Source: Miscanthus floridulus (Eukaryota; Streptophyta; Magnoliopsida; Poales; Poaceae). Taken from it: a stretch of 64,000 bases of DNA. The stretch is taken from the NCBI RefSeq assembly GCF_019320115.1, contig NC_089597.1, positions 120,407,656-120,471,655 on the forward strand. The letters run 5' to 3'. Shown piece by piece: positions 32,832 to 45,599 of the stretch (positions are counted from its first letter, which is position 1; every line of letters starts with the position of its first letter). The notes under the pieces are model-generated. The model was not told the DNA's origin. It made no database searches and saw only the letters and a program-made list of their open reading frames with translations. The translations under genes were made by a program, and so were the position numbers.

Positions 32832-34544
32832 TATTATTTAGGGGATATTGCGTTCTTGCCCCTATTTTGAACCTCAATTGTGATTTTACCCCCATTTTCT
32901 TCCACTTTATGTTTTTACCCCTGCTTTTCTAAAACGAAGGCTCCGTTTACCCCTACTCCGTGAACAGCAGTTAACGGTGTTAAAAAAAGTTAACAGATGA
33001 TAACTTTGCCCTTCCGAATATTGCGTTTTTGCCCCTATTTCAAACCATAATTGTGATTTTACCCCCACTTTCTTCCACTTTGTGTTTTTACCCTTACTTT
33101 TCTAAAACGAAGGCTCCGTTTACCCCAATTCTTAACTCAGTTATCTACATACAAATCAAAGCAACTAAAAATTAACAAAAGGCCTGTGAAAAGACAAACT
33201 TACCTCTTATGTCTCGGTTGTCTCTCTCAGGGTCGTCCCTCTCAACGCTAGCAGGCAGCGGGCGGCTGGGTGCAGCGGCGGAAGGGCAGCGTCGGGCCGT
33301 CGGGCGGGCGCGGCGAGCGAGCACGTGGGGCCAGGCGGAGGAAGCGGCGTGGGCGCGCGCGGCTTAGCCCGACATGGGCGCGCAGCCAGGCACGCGGCTC
33401 TACTTGGCGCGGGCGCGCGCAGCCAGGCACGCGGCTCTGCTTGGCGCGGGCGCGCGTCTCGTGGAAGCAGCCGACCATGCTGCTTGGTCGCACCCATGCT
33501 GCAGGTGCTGTGCAGTCCTCTGTGTGTTCGTTGCCTCCCGATGTTCGTTGCTATGTGAGTCGGATTCTTGGGAGAGCACTGCTGCTGTATCGATTTGCAA
33601 GTGAATCGATTTTCTCTCTCTGTATTCGTTCGCTGGTCCCTCTCCGTGCTCTGTCTTCCCTCTGTTCTGATTCGTTGCCGACAAGAGTGCAGATTCAAGC
33701 AAGTTGACCGTGAGCAAGCAGCTGCTCCTTGTTCGGTGGATTTTTGCAGCAACGTGATTTGCTTTTGTAAATCCTGAATTGTCACTTTCGTGCTACAGGG
33801 AGCTACAGGGCGCAAGCAACCGGCGTCACGGGCGCACGTCTCGTGAAAGCAGCCGACCATGGAGCCGACCATGGGTGCGACCAAGCAGCATGGTCGGCTG
33901 CTTCCACGAGACGCGCGCCCACGCCAAGCAGAGCCGCGTGCCTAGCTGCGCGTGCCCGCGCCAAGCAGAGCCGCGTGCCTGGCTGCGCGCCCACGTCAGG
34001 CTAAGCCGCGCGCGCTCGCGCCGCTTCCTCCGCCTGGCCGCACGCGCCCGCTCGCCGCACTCGCTCGACGGCCCAACGCTGCCCTTTCGCCGCCACCGCC
34101 GCCGCACCCAGCCGCCCGCTACCTGCTAGTGTTGAGAGGACGACCCTGAGAGAGACGACCGAGAGATAAGGGGTAAGTTTGTCTTTTTACAGGCCTTTTG
34201 TTAATTTTTAGTTACTTTGATCCGGATGTAGATAACTGAGTTAAGAATTGGGGTAAACGGAACTTTCGTTTTGGAAAAGTAGAGGTAAAAACACAAGCTG
34301 AAAGAAAGTGGAGGTAAAATCACAATTGTGGTTTGAAATAGGGGCAAAAACGTAATATTTGGAAGGGCAAACTTGTCATCTGTTAACTTTTTTAACACCG
34401 TTACCTGCTGTTCACGGAATGTAGGGGTAAACGGAGCATTCGTTTTGGAAAAGCAGGAGTAAAAACACAAAGTGACTAAAATGGAGGAAAAATCATAATT
34501 AGGGTTCAAACTAGGGGCAAGAACGTAATGGCCCCTATTATTTA
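32832..34544. mobile_element. Complete long-TIR Mutator-like element (32841-34535), 9-bp TSD TATTATTTA
   Basis: TATTATTTA lies at 32832-32840 and 34536-34544. The ends are GGGGATATTGCGTTCTTGCC and, complemented, GGGGCCATTACGTTCTTGCC. The inverted arms run about 658-668 bp, to the mirrored CCATGCTGCTTGGTCGCACC (about 33475) and its complement (about 33872). The arms include a GC-rich stretch of CCGCCGCACCCAGCCGCC and its inverse. A unique core of about 370 bp (33499-33867) has no transposase. On the minus strand part of it reads TKVTIQDLQKQITLLQ, which could be a captured exon. The 9-bp duplication and long arms fit a non-autonomous MULE. Confidence 0.92.
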
Positions 34545-34961
34545 TGTTTATTATTTGGATTTTATATTTCATATGCCTAGAATATAGTATATTTTTAGGC
34601 AACAGTCGTAACTATTAGTATTCTTGATGAACAGGTGACTGCTAGTTTCCTGAACAGTCAAAGACTTACGGTAGATAGATCTCTTGAGCAGTTAGACGAC
34701 TGAGAGGTAGGAAAAGTGTTATTAATTTCTTTGAACGAAGAATCGTTTTACGAGCCAAATGGATAACCTACGACCTGAATGCGGCTCATTTGTGTCCAGG
34801 TGTTCCGTTAGATTAACTCATGAGGTAGTTTCGAAGTTTGATTAGAAGGAAATAGAGCTTGTCAAGAAGGCATGTTACTTTTTCCTCCTATTAAGCAGAT
34901 CAATAGGAAGTTTGCATTATAGATCATGAGTTGTCAAAAACATTGGTTACTAGAAGAAATC
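34545..34961. other. Single-copy flank between the D2 MULE and R1
   Basis: AT-rich, with no frame or repeat that I recognise. It has no counterpart in D1, where it was deleted together with the MULE end. Confidence 0.5.
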
Positions 34962-35079
34962 TGTTGGGGACCCACACTAGGTACACGAAGAGGAGGGGCT
35001 AATGGTCATTAATATTAATTCATCCGAACAGTCAAGAGCGTGACTACGGGTCCAACCGACCCATAGGCGCACGGGCTCC

Positions 35080-35520
35080 GCCTCGACCGACCTCTAGGGA
35101 GCCTCTAGGAAAAGACTCCGCCTCGCCTGACACCGAGGCCACGGGCTCCGCCTCGCCCGACCCTTGGGTTTGCGCTCCGCCTCGCCCGACCCTTGGGTTT
35201 GCGCCCCGCCTCGCCCGGCCTCTAGGGGAGGGCTCCGCCTCACCCGACCCTAAGGCCGCGGGCTCCGCCTCGTCCGACCCTTGGGTTTGCGCTCCGCCTC
35301 GTCCCGACCCCTTGGTTTGCGCTCCGCCTCGTCCGACCCCAAGGCCGCGGGCTCCGCTTCGCCCGACTCTTGGGTTTGCGCTCCGCCTCGCCCGACCCCA
35401 AGGCCATGAGCTCCACCTTGCCCGACCCTTAGGATTGCGCTCCGCCTCGCCCGGCCCCAAAGCCGTGGGCTCTGCCTCGCCCGACCCTAAGGTCGCGGAC
35501 TCTGTCTCGCCCGACGTAGT
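35080..35520. repeat. GC-rich minisatellite in the R1 LTR
   Basis: About a dozen imperfect units of CTCCGCCTCGCCCGACCC separated by variants of TTGGGTTTGCG or AAGGCCGCGGG. A 138-codon minus frame and an 88-codon plus frame here are just the repeat translated. Confidence 0.9.
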
Positions 35521-36683
35521 CCCATGTTGCCACCAACGACTCCAGGTCCAAATGTATGGGCCTGGGTCAAAGCTCTAACACCAGGGAGGAGACCGACACG
35601 CCCCAATGTAACACGCGACCACGACGGGCCATACCCGAGGATTCACATATGGAATAGTGTCGGGCGTATCGGTGCTATTCTACCTAACCCTCGTACGAAC
35701 ATTGACAGGCGGGTCGGTTCACCATGACGTCCGTCGGGACGGAGTGGAGCGCCATAATCGACAGACGACGCCTGCGCATGGAGGATAAGAAGGACATGGC
35801 GATCCTGAAGGCCTTCGGCTATCTCTCGTTCTTCTCTTTCCCTCTGCTGTAACCCGTTGTCGGATTCATAAACCCGGGGTCCTTCATGGACCAGCTTCCT
35901 AGCAAACGCTCGGCCCAAAAGACGATGTTGCGAACAACGCACAAACTCCTGGGCCAGACCAAAAGCCTAAGCGAAAGGCCATGGGAGACCCAGTCTCCGA
36001 TCAAAAGGCCTGACCAACGGAGGAATAACGCTCGCTTCCGAACTTTGGCTCGCCTCTCTGACCAGAAGGCCTGGCCCAAGAGGAACGCCGCTCGCTTCCG
36101 ACTCTGACCCGCCTCTCCAACCGGGAGGCCTGGCCAAAATCGCTTCCGACTCTGACCCGCGTCTCCGACCAGGGATGCGTTGAACCTCTGCTTACGAGTC
36201 TTCTCCGACCGACGCAGTCAGAGCCGACAGGGAACCAACCAACTGGGGACACCCGCTCGGTAAGAACCCAGGCAACGGACATAACAAGTAAGACAGGGCG
36301 CTCAAAATCGAACGCCAAGGACCGTACCCTGTGCACCTACAGGACAGTATCGGCAAGACAGATCAGAAAGGTACCCAGCAACCTTCTAGGCATGACAGAG
36401 CCCAAACAGTGTTGAGGGCACCGACATTTACCATACAGTATTGTAGGCGCTATCAATTCCCATACCCGGCAAACACGGTAAGGCCCCCACATGCATCTAG
36501 GGATCTACAATGTTGTGGGTGTGGGCATTTACCGCACCTGGTAGACCACGGTAAAACCGATCATGCTTCTGACATCAACAGTATTGTGGGCGCCTACAAT
36601 CGCCTTGTACCCGATGGCGTGGGCAATAAGACTTAGTACACGTACACTCTCTCTCTCTCTCTCTTGTAAAGCCATCCCCTTCA

Positions 36684-36694
36684 TCTATAAAAGG
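36684..36694 (+). promoter_or_regulatory. R1 LTR TATA box
   Basis: TCTATAAAAGG lies just after the CT run and 330 bp before the end of the LTR, a normal U3/R arrangement. Confidence 0.6.
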
Positions 36695-37105
36695 GGATGC
36701 ACTTTCTCCCAAAAAGATTAGACAACTTACGATCGATTCAACACACAACAACAGAACCATCAGGTTTATACCTCGAGCACACGCTCGAACCAGAGTCCGA
36801 CCAGACCTCTTGTACCCTCTATCTTTCTCCTTCTCGTTTGTAACCTCACTGCAAACTTTGAGCACCTAGGCTCAGGAATAAAGTCATCGACCGACTCAAA
36901 CTGGACGTAGGGCACTTTGCCTAAACCAGTATAAACCCTGTGTCATTGAGTGCTAGGCCACATCCGATCATAACGTATGGCAAAACTACAAATATTTACA
37001 TGTTGGTCACTTTCTGCACCGACAGTTGGCGCTGTCCGTGAGGAAGATGCTGTACGTTCACACTTTTGGTCATCGAATGGTTCACTTTTTCTGCCATCTT
37101 CGCCA

Positions 37106-39170
37106 TGGCAGGCTCAAGCGATACGACTCGCTTCGGCTTGCTGGAGTTTCCTATACTCTCACCTGTTGGGTTGTGGGTTCCACCTGTCTTTGAGCCATCC
37201 CAGGCCTTCCTCTTTGAAAGCCTGGACTTCATCGCCGATTGGCTCGGCGTACTACACCTTTGTGAGGAGGCACCTGTCTCGACGTCTGTTGGAGGGGCAC
37301 CCTCCATCGACTCTGAGACGCCCGACGACTTCAATGATGAGGCACCTGCGCTTCATTCCAAGCAAATGCTTTGCTCAAACCTCGTTGTGAGTAATGTACA
37401 TGCTGTTATTTACTCACTATTTACTATCTTCCGCCGATTATCCGGAGGGACCGCATTGTCTGCACTACAACCATCGTATGACCAGTTCCCCTATGGCCTC
37501 ATGTCCCTCACAGACGCGTACGCTTGGGGGTTCCGAAAGATGCTGACGCCGCCTCCTCTCACATCCGAATTCGTAGGGATGGTGAGCTACGCTCCCACCT
37601 ATTTCTACGAACTCGTGGATGACGAGGTTGAGAGTGACAGCTCCAGTATCGGTGATGTGGCACCTAGCCACTGACCGTCCTAGGAGTGCGCTATGGTGGA
37701 TGCCCTGCGACAGCCACCGGTGGTAGCAGAGTCTATATAGACCCACACCCCTTCAGACCCTCATGCAGGGGCCCTCGCGTGTGCGTAGGAGCACGGCAAG
37801 GAGCTATGACAAAGGCAGCAGAACTAGCCTCCACCTGCGCTGGTGTGCCCGACACAGCACGTCACGCCGCGCGCGCATGACCTAGCGAGTGGTGTCTGGG
37901 GTCGCACCTGCTAGGTCCAACACGACATCATGGATGAGGGGAATGACCCTCCACAATTTGCTCGGGCTAGCCAAAACATCACAGCTACGGTAATACTTTT
38001 GCGCGGCGTCCCCGAGCTCATCGACCCCTAGGAGCGGGCGGTCTACCTGAACCTCCGGACACTGGTGGAGGCCACCGCCGTTCAACAAGCAGAGAGCTCC
38101 GCATCACGACTCCGACTCGCGCCCTCTCTCCCCACCAGGGGAGTGGAGATGCACCAGACATATCGCTCCATCCGCTCGCCGCTACAGCCGCTAAGCGCGG
38201 CACGGGAGGCCGTGGCTACGCCGTGGTCCGACCTGGCACATGCTCCACACCGACCGCTGGTACACGAACAGCTCGGTCCGAGCCAAGATGCTCATAGCGT
38301 CATCAGCAACCGGCATCAGGCCCGACATGATGATGACATCCATTGGGTGGCGGTGAGGGCAGGCGACATGGGCTCCAGCCGGACCATCGAGGGGAGCGCA
38401 CCAGGCATGGTCGCCGGCCAAACGACTGGAGTCCTAGCCCAGAGGGCCCGGGACCACGGGCCTTTGGTCAACGAATGCAGAGAGCGCCATTCCCACAGTG
38501 CTTTTGGTCACCCACCAACATCGCCAAGTACACAGGGGAGATGAACCCTAGTATATGGCTCGAAGATTTTTGGCTCACCTGCCGAGCCAGAAAGGTGGAT
38601 GATGACCATTTCATCATTCAGTATCTCCCTATCTACGTGAGGGAACTTGTTCGAGCATGGCTTGAATTCCTCCTGCACGACATCATCCGCAACTGGGCGG
38701 ACCTCAAGAGGATCTTTGTTGGAAACTTCTAGGGGACGTACGTCCGCTCTGGGAACTCCTAGGACCTCAAGAGCTATCAATAGGAGCCTCGCGAGTCCCT
38801 ACAGGATTACATCCATAGGTTCTCCCAATGATGCAACTCCCTCCCTGATGTCATCGACATAGACGTCATCAGCGCATTCCTCTCTAGGAGGACCTGCGAG
38901 TCTCTGATCCACAAGCTTGGCTGCCTGAAGCCCCATACCACCCACGACCTATTCGATGTTGCCACGAACGCCGCCTTCAGTGAGGAGGTAGTCAGAGCGG
39001 TCTTCAATGGAGGTCGGGACAAAGGCAAGACCAAGTGCGAGGACCAAGACGAGGGCCTCTCCACATAGAGGGTCAAGAAGAACAAAAAGGATCGACGCCA
39101 ATCGGACAACACCACGTTGGTCACCGTGGCTGATTGCACGGGACAAACAGCCCTAGCTGAGCCTGCCTGA
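37106..39170 (+). pseudogene. R1 gag, decayed
   Basis: An N-terminal frame starts at ATG 37106 (MAGSSDTTRFGLLEF) and is open to 37674. The retrotransposon gag core lies at about 38480-39060 (PTNIAKYTGEMNPSIWLEDF, then LPIYVRELVRAWLEF, then AFLSRRTCESLIHKLGC). Stops at 38730, 38760 and 38782 are TAG at places where related gags have Gln or Trp. Between 37680 and 38340 the frame is lost. The product would form the capsid-like particle in the cytoplasm. Confidence 0.75.
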
Positions 39171-39529
39171 CCACTTCAACAAGCTCATGGATAGCCCATG
39201 CACCAATCATGCCTACCCCATCAAACACCTCTACAAGGACTACGAGCTCCTCAAACGTTTCCTCCAATAGGCCGTCGGGCCAAAAGAGGGAGACGACAAA
39301 GAGGTGGTAGCCAAGAAGAGAGGTGTGGCGGGCAAGGATGGGGACAACTTCCCCAACCTCAAGGAATGCATCATGATCTTCAGGGGATCCAACACTATCT
39401 GCTCCAAACACCAGCACAAGGTACGCTACAGAGAGGCATGCGCCATTGAGACGGCCGCCCCCTCCTTCCTTAGCTGGTTGGAATCTCTGATCACTTTCAA
39501 TTAGAGGGACCATCCCTCCCACTTCACTA

Positions 39530-42500
39530 GACCAGGATGCTACCTGCTCGTGGTCGACTCCATCGTCCGCAAGAAGCACCTCACCAAGGTGCTAATGGAC
39601 GGAGGCAGCGGCCTCAACATCCTCTACGTCGACACCCTCAATGCCATGTGCATCCCCCGGTCAGAACTCCACCTGGCGGGCTCTATCTTCCATGGCGTGA
39701 TCTTGAGAGCGTAGGCGTACCCACTCGGGTAGATCAACCTGCCCATCACATTTGTCAACTGAGCCAACTTCCGCTCAGAGGGTCTCACCTTCAAGGTGGT
39801 GGACTTCTCAGGGTCCTACCATGCCATCCTAGGGTGGACATGTTACACCAAGTTCATGGCTATTCCTAGCTACACCTACCTCAAGGTGAAGATGTCGGGA
39901 CCGAATGGCGTCATCACTATGGGTAGCGCCTTCTCACACGCCTTCATGTGCGACCACAAGCATTTCGAGCTCACCACTGCGGTCAACTCATCTGAGCTTC
40001 TATGGCTCGGGGAATCGTCGACCCTAGCAGTCCTGGACTGCAACAAACCAACCTCCTTGATGGCCTTTCGCCCACTCGAGGAAACCAAGGCGGTGGCGAT
40101 CGACCCCACTAACCCAAACAAGACGGTGCAGATCGGGACCCAGTTCCCGGCCAAATAGGAACGTGAGCTCGTCGACTTTCTGCGCGCCAATCACGATGTC
40201 TTCGCATGGTAGCCTTCTGACATGCCGGGCATACCACGGGAGGTCATCGAGCACGTGTGGTGCCTCATCCTGAGCTCAAAGCCCGCCAAGCAGCGCCTAT
40301 GTCGCTTCGATGATGAGAGGCGTAGGGCCATAGGCGAAGAGATCGCCAAACTCCTAGCAGCTAGATTCATCAGAGAGGTATTCTACTCCGACTAGCTTGC
40401 CAACCCTGTTCTTATTAAAAAGAAGACCGGGAAATGGAGAATGTGCGTTGATTATACTAGCCTCAACAAGGCGTGTACAAAGGATCACTTTCCTTTACCA
40501 TGCATAGACCAGATAGTCGACTCCACCTTGGGTTGTGAGATCCTCTCCTTTCTAGATGCCTACTTAGGCTATCACTAGATTGCGATGAAAGACTCCAATT
40601 AGCTCGCAACCTCATTCATCACCCCATATGGTTCGTACTGCTACATAACCATGCCTTTCGGTCTAAATAACATTGGGGCCACCTATCAATGGTGCATGTA
40701 GCAATGCTTCGCCGATCAAATCGACCCGCTCGACCAACCTGATCAGGTCGATCGGCCAAAACCAACCATTGCCATCTATATTGATGACATAGTGGTCAAA
40801 ATGGCTCAACCTTGCGACCTGATCGCAAACTTGGCTGCGACATTCACGAACCTCTGAAGGTTCAACATCAAATTAAATCCCAAAAAATGTGTTTTTGGGT
40901 TCCGAAGGGGAAGCTGCTTGGATACATCATGTTTGAGCGTGGCATCGAAGACAACCCCAAAAAAATCTTAGCCATCTCCAACATGGGCCCTATACGCAAC
41001 GTCAAAGGCATACAAAGGCTCACCGGCTGCCTGGCTGCTCTTTGCCGATTCATCTCCCAGCTCGGCGAGCGGGGGATGCCACTCTATAAGCTCCTCAAAA
41101 AGACAGACTCCTTTGTCTGGACTGAGGAAGCTCAATAGGCTCGAGAGAGCCTCAAAATGTCACTGACGTCGGCCCTAATCCTCGTCGCTCCCGAATGGGG
41201 AGAACTCCTCCTCCTCTACATCGCAGTAGCAACCATGTGGTAAGCGCCGCCCTGGTCATTGAAAGGGAGGAGCCAGGACACCACCTCAAGGTCCAGCGGT
41301 CCATATACTTCATCGAGGAGGTACTCACTGACCCCAAGGTCTGGTACCCCTAGGTGTAGAAACTCCTATACGTTGTATTGATGGTGGCCCAGAAGCTCCT
41401 GCACTACTTCATCGACCACGAAGTCGCAGTCGTCACTTCATACCCGCTCGGAGACATCATCCACAACCGCGATGCCACGGGATAGATCCCCAAGTGGGCA
41501 CTCGAACTCATGGGCCATGACATCAGGTATATCCCTCGTACCACTATTAAGTCTTAGGCTCTCATGGATTTTGTCACCAAATGGATGGAGGTCCAACTAC
41601 CGACCCCGGATGTCACCCACGAGTACTAGACAATGTACTTCGACGGGTCCGTAATGGCGCCTAGCTCGGGGGCTAGAGTGGTTATGATCTCCCCAGATCG
41701 GAGTAGGCTCTGCTATGCCATCCACCTCCATTTTTTAGCCTCAAACAACACCGCAGAATACGAGGCCCTCATCAACGGACTACGCATCGCCATCAAACTC
41801 GGCGCTACGTGACTCTACATTTGTGATGACTCGGAGTTGGTCATTGATCAAGTCATAAAGGAGTCCTCCTACAAAATCCCCCTCATGATAGCTTACTGTC
41901 AGGAGGTGCACAATCTCGAGGACAAATTCCAGAGGGTCGAGCTACATCACGTCCCCCGAAAGGACAACGATGCGGCCGATTTTCTCACGAAATTGGCTGC
42001 CAGGTGGGATCCGTCTCCGAGAAAAGTCTTCATCAACAACCTCCACAAGCCATCCACCCGCATTGTGGAAGGTCTGATCCAGACACACCTCGACGCCAAC
42101 CCCGCGCTCGGGGGCTTCGACCTAGAGGCCAAATCGGCGCTCAGGGGCTCCTACCCTAGTGCCTCCATGACAACGTCGCTCGCTGACATCGCCATGCTGG
42201 CGCTCGATCAAACCGACTAGCAAGCGCCGCTACTCGCCTACCTCCTCAAGAAGGTTCTTCCACCCGAAAGGACTAAAGCTCGATGGATCACTCGATGCAC
42301 CAAGACATTCATCGCCATCAGTGACAAACTCTACAAACAATGTCCATCAGGGGTATTCATGAAGTGCATCCCTACCAATCAAGGGAAATAGCTCCTCCTT
42401 AAGGTCCATGCCGGAATTTGTGGACATCATGCGTTCCAGAGGTCACTAGTCAAAAAAGCCTTTCACCAAGGTTTTTACTGGCCCACCACACTACGAGATG

Positions 42501-43450
42501 CAGAGGAGGTCATCCATAGGTGTGAAGGATGCCAGTTCTACGCTCGGTAAACACATTTACCGGCATAGGAGCTCTAAACCATCCCCATCACCTGGCCATT
42601 CGTGGTCTGGGGCCTCGAAATGGTAGGACCCCTCAAAAAGGGCTTGGGCGGCTTCACTCACCTACTCGTAGCAGTCGACAAGTTCACCAAGTGGATAGAG
42701 GCGAAGCCCATCACCAACATCCGCTTAAAAGAGGTGGTCAAGTTCTTCCTCGACATCATCTACCAATTCGGCATTCCTAACTGTATCATCACTGACCATG
42801 GAACTAACTTCACCAGAAAGAAGAACCTAAACTTCAGTGATGGATATGGCATCAGGATCAACTAGGCCTCGATCAGACATCTATGTACTAACGGTCAGGT
42901 CGAATGCACCAATGACATGGTCCTCCAAGGACTCAAACCGTGCATCTTCGATCGACTCAACAAGTACGCCGAGCACTGGGTTGCAGAGGTCCTAGCAATC
43001 CTCTTGAGCCTGAGAACAACCTCGAACTGATTCACAGGGTTCACACCCTTCTTCCTAGCCTATGGAGCTAAAGCAGTGCTGCCATCTGACCTTGACCGTG
43101 GCGCCCCAAGAGTGAAGGCTTTCGACCGTAACCAGCCCATGGAGGCTCAGCAAGATGCTATTGACCTGCTCAAGGAGGCCCACGAGATGATCATCATCCG
43201 CTTCGCTCGCTACCAGCAAACTCTCCGTAGGTACCACGAAACGAAGATCAGAGGGAGGATCCTTGAAGTCGGTGATCTCATACTTCGGAGGACCCAATCA
43301 ATGAAGGAGAAGCACGAACTCTCTCCACCATGGGAAGGTCCCTATATGGTGGCCAAAGTGATTCGACCAGGCACCTACTGACTGAAGGTCGACAACATCA
43401 ACGTTCTCGCCAACACTTGGAACATTGAACAGCTACGTCGTTTCCCCCCT
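39530..43450 (+). pseudogene. R1 pol (protease, RT, RNase H, integrase), decayed
   Basis: The protease region (MDGGSGLNILY) lies at about 39595-39900. The RT region holds WRMCVDYTSLNK near 40434, FLDAYLGYH near 40550 and YIDD at 40777-40788. The RNase H region has MYFDGS near 41634 and NNTAEYEAL near 41748. The integrase zinc finger (GHHAF ... CEGCQFY, about 42421-42540) and core (GLEMVGPLKKGLGGFTHLL) follow, with a C-terminal region ending at about 43450. A stop TAG at 40156 lies between protease and RT; others at 40393, 40576 and nearby are again TAG. Part of the integrase core downstream of 42840 is degraded. The enzyme cannot be functional. Confidence 0.85.
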
Positions 43451-44060
43451 AAATTCGGTCTTACCTCTTTTATTCAACACTTGCTCCTGTAAAGCACCCC
43501 AGCTTGAACACTTTTAGCCCGGGTCACTCAGGGGCTCTATGAGGGTACAATACTAAATACTACCTCTTAACTTTTTGCTCGAACGAAAGGGTGTTGCCTA
43601 AACAAAAGGGCATTCCATTCCTTTGATTACCCTACGTAACTTTGTCATTACTCCCGACCGAGTGCACCCCACCACAACCTAGGGTTACAAGTAGCCGATC
43701 CTCATGGGCCACGCTCAGGTTCTTAAAGTTGTAGCCTATGGAATGAATGGGCAAGTGTGAAAAAAGAAATGATAAAAATAAAGCTATGCTAGGATAAAAA
43801 ACAAGGAACGGATAGTGATTCTATGACAAAGCAGAACTGATGTATTCATTGATGCAAAACCTGTTCACACGGGGGCCCCCCCACAAACTTAACGAATAGA
43901 TTTGCTGACTACTACTGCTCTAAATGCTACTGTGGCCACTCGGCAGCATCAGCTGATACCAAAGGTAAGGCCACAACACATGCCACTAGACACAACCGCC
44001 ACCGCAAGGACCCCGCCCGGTTTTGCTCCCTCATCTTCAGTGAGCGCAACGGGTACCTCA
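43451..44060. other. R1 spacer between pol and antisense gene
   Basis: No coding signal. GCTCGAACGAAAGGGTGTTG and GGGGCTCTATGAGG-like phrases are typical of such spacers. A short C/G run lies at 43870. Confidence 0.4.
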
Positions 44061-44099
44061 AGGGCGTTGCACCCATAGATGCTCAACAAAAGAACATGG

Positions 44100-44500
44100 A
44101 GCTCTAGACCCTCTCATGCAGTTGGGGCAGCTCTAGATAGGGACGCCACCTGCCGAAGTATGGCCGCCATGGCTAGAGGATGTCTCATCAAACTCCACGA
44201 ATTGGCCTACCTGGGTAGCTGCAAGGGCGAAACCCCTCACCAGCACAGTCTTGAGCGACTTCCCCTCCAACAAGGCTTGCCCGAAGAAGATTCATCGGAA
44301 GGAGTCCACGTATGGCTCCATCCCGATGAAGGCCTCACAGACAATGAAGCCGACGACGTGTGGCACCCTCTAGTGCACCACCTCCTTCGGCGGAAGCAGC
44401 CCCTTCTCGGCGAAGGCGGATAGCACCATCTCATCCATGTTGGGTGACCTCCAACTCAACATCGCGCTCTGGAATCATGAATGGGTCTATGAGTTCTCCT
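44100..44500 (-). pseudogene. R1 antisense gene remnant (aORF1)
   Basis: On the strand opposite to gag-pol, from about 44432 downward, the frame reads MDEMVLSAFAEKGLLPPKE, then VPHVVGFIVCEAFIGMEPYV, then IFFGQALLEGKSLKTVL. The pattern F-I-x-x-C-E-A-x-x-G-x-x-P-x-x-D-x-F-R matches the same place in the R2 antisense gene (FIHLCEAYGGFQPHFDFFRH), so it belongs to the same putative gypsy-type transposon (PF04195-like) family. Two stops interrupt it: a TAG after EVVH and a TGA after SFR, both one transition from sense. A TATA-like CTTTAAATAG sits upstream at about 44520 on this strand. Only the first part of the gene remains; the rest is lost. Confidence 0.65.
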
Positions 44501-44802
44501 TTTCCCTCTCCCTTCCGCTATTTAAAGAAGAGGTGGAGCAGTTGAGGAAAGGCGAAAGGATTAGGGCGAGAAACCCTCTCCCTCCCTATCGATGAAATAT
44601 AATCGGCAGTCTACCTAGGGGTATGCCCAAGGTAGTAGATTATCGGCAGACAGATGCGCAAGCTACAAACAAGATGGTGACACAAGACAGACACAAGATT
44701 TTATCCAGATTCGACCTACGTAAAGGCGTAATACCTACGTCATGCATCTGATTGTATTGTTGTATGTCAATGATAGATGTTTTTTAGAGGGGTCTCCTGC
44801 CC

Positions 44803-44814
44803 ACCTTATATAGT
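44803..44814 (-). promoter_or_regulatory. R2 LTR TATA box
   Basis: ACTATATAAGG on the minus strand, about 215 bp before the LTR end. Confidence 0.6.
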
Positions 44815-45599
44815 CCGGGGGGCAGGGTTACAGATCTGGAAACTAATCCTAGCCAGTTACAATTGCTATAGGTGGCCGGATAAGGATTCCTATTCTAACC
44901 GACTAGGATCTCGTTTGACCTCCAAATCTGCCTTGATTCTTTATGTGGGATTCCGAACAGATTGGTTGAGCCACGCGTCATCTTCTAGTGGGCCAGACCT
45001 CCTGATCCAGGCTGGCCCAAGCCTAGCCGTAAGGGTATTGGGGTTAATACCCCCACAGCTAGTCCCCGAGTACCATGTATTATGCTGCGACACGCCGTTC
45101 GATCTCCTTCAACTAATGCGATCCGTCGTAATGTCATCTCCAACTAGTTGAAATATTAATCAATCGAATGTGCCAGAATTCTGGTCAGAACAGAGAGCAG
45201 TGGACCACAATTATAGCTGAAGATTTCGGTTGTCCGAAGAATGCATGGTGCTCTAAAGAAAAAAGAAAAAGGTTTCTTTCCTTATCAAGTGTGCCCACTT
45301 GTATTTCTGAAAAGAAATGTAAGTGACCCTTGGACAATAGTAGTTCCGGCGAACAGTCAGGGCATAGGGGTCGATAAAATAAACACATTCACCGCAAGGT
45401 AAAGTGTTCCCACTTAGTCCCCGAGCTTGGTAGTAGGTGACGTAGGCACATGGTGTCAGGGTCTAAAAAGAATTTCCACTGAAGTCATCGTACCGATGTA
45501 GTCCCTGAGCTTGCTGGAAGGCAAAGTATAAGCCTTGTAGCAAGGTCTAAATAAATGCCTCTCAACTGTATGTGAGTACAAATCACATGTAGCCGAGGA

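Larger units (their letters stand above)
34962..37024 (+). repeat. R1 5-prime LTR
   Basis: Begins TGTTGGGGACCC and ends TTTCTGCACCGACA. It is followed by GTTGGCGCTGTCCGTG, a degraded form of the GTTGGCGCCGTCTGTGGG start common after gypsy LTRs in grasses. It contains a CTCCGCCTCGCCCGACCC minisatellite (35080-35520), a CT microsatellite (36643-36664) and a TATA box. Confidence 0.8.
34962..44591 (+). mobile_element. R1: Ty3/gypsy retrotransposon (TAT lineage), 3-prime LTR missing
   Basis: Order: 5-prime LTR (34962-37024), gag, protease, RT, RNase H, integrase, then a spacer and an antisense gene remnant before sequence changes to another LTR family at about 44592. Every coding part is interrupted, mostly by TAG codons. 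Without a 3-prime LTR no target duplication can be shown. The gag-pol order with integrase last and the extra antisense gene fit the TAT (Retand/Grande/Ogre) group. Confidence 0.85.

Noticed and set aside
33207..33884. 225-codon minus frame in the D2 MULE (160 codons in D1)
   Set aside because: Most of it is MULE arm translated. Only a short core piece might be exon-derived and the frame differs between copies.
35044..35460. 138-codon minus frame rich in Gly/Arg/Ala
   Set aside because: Translation of the R1 LTR minisatellite.
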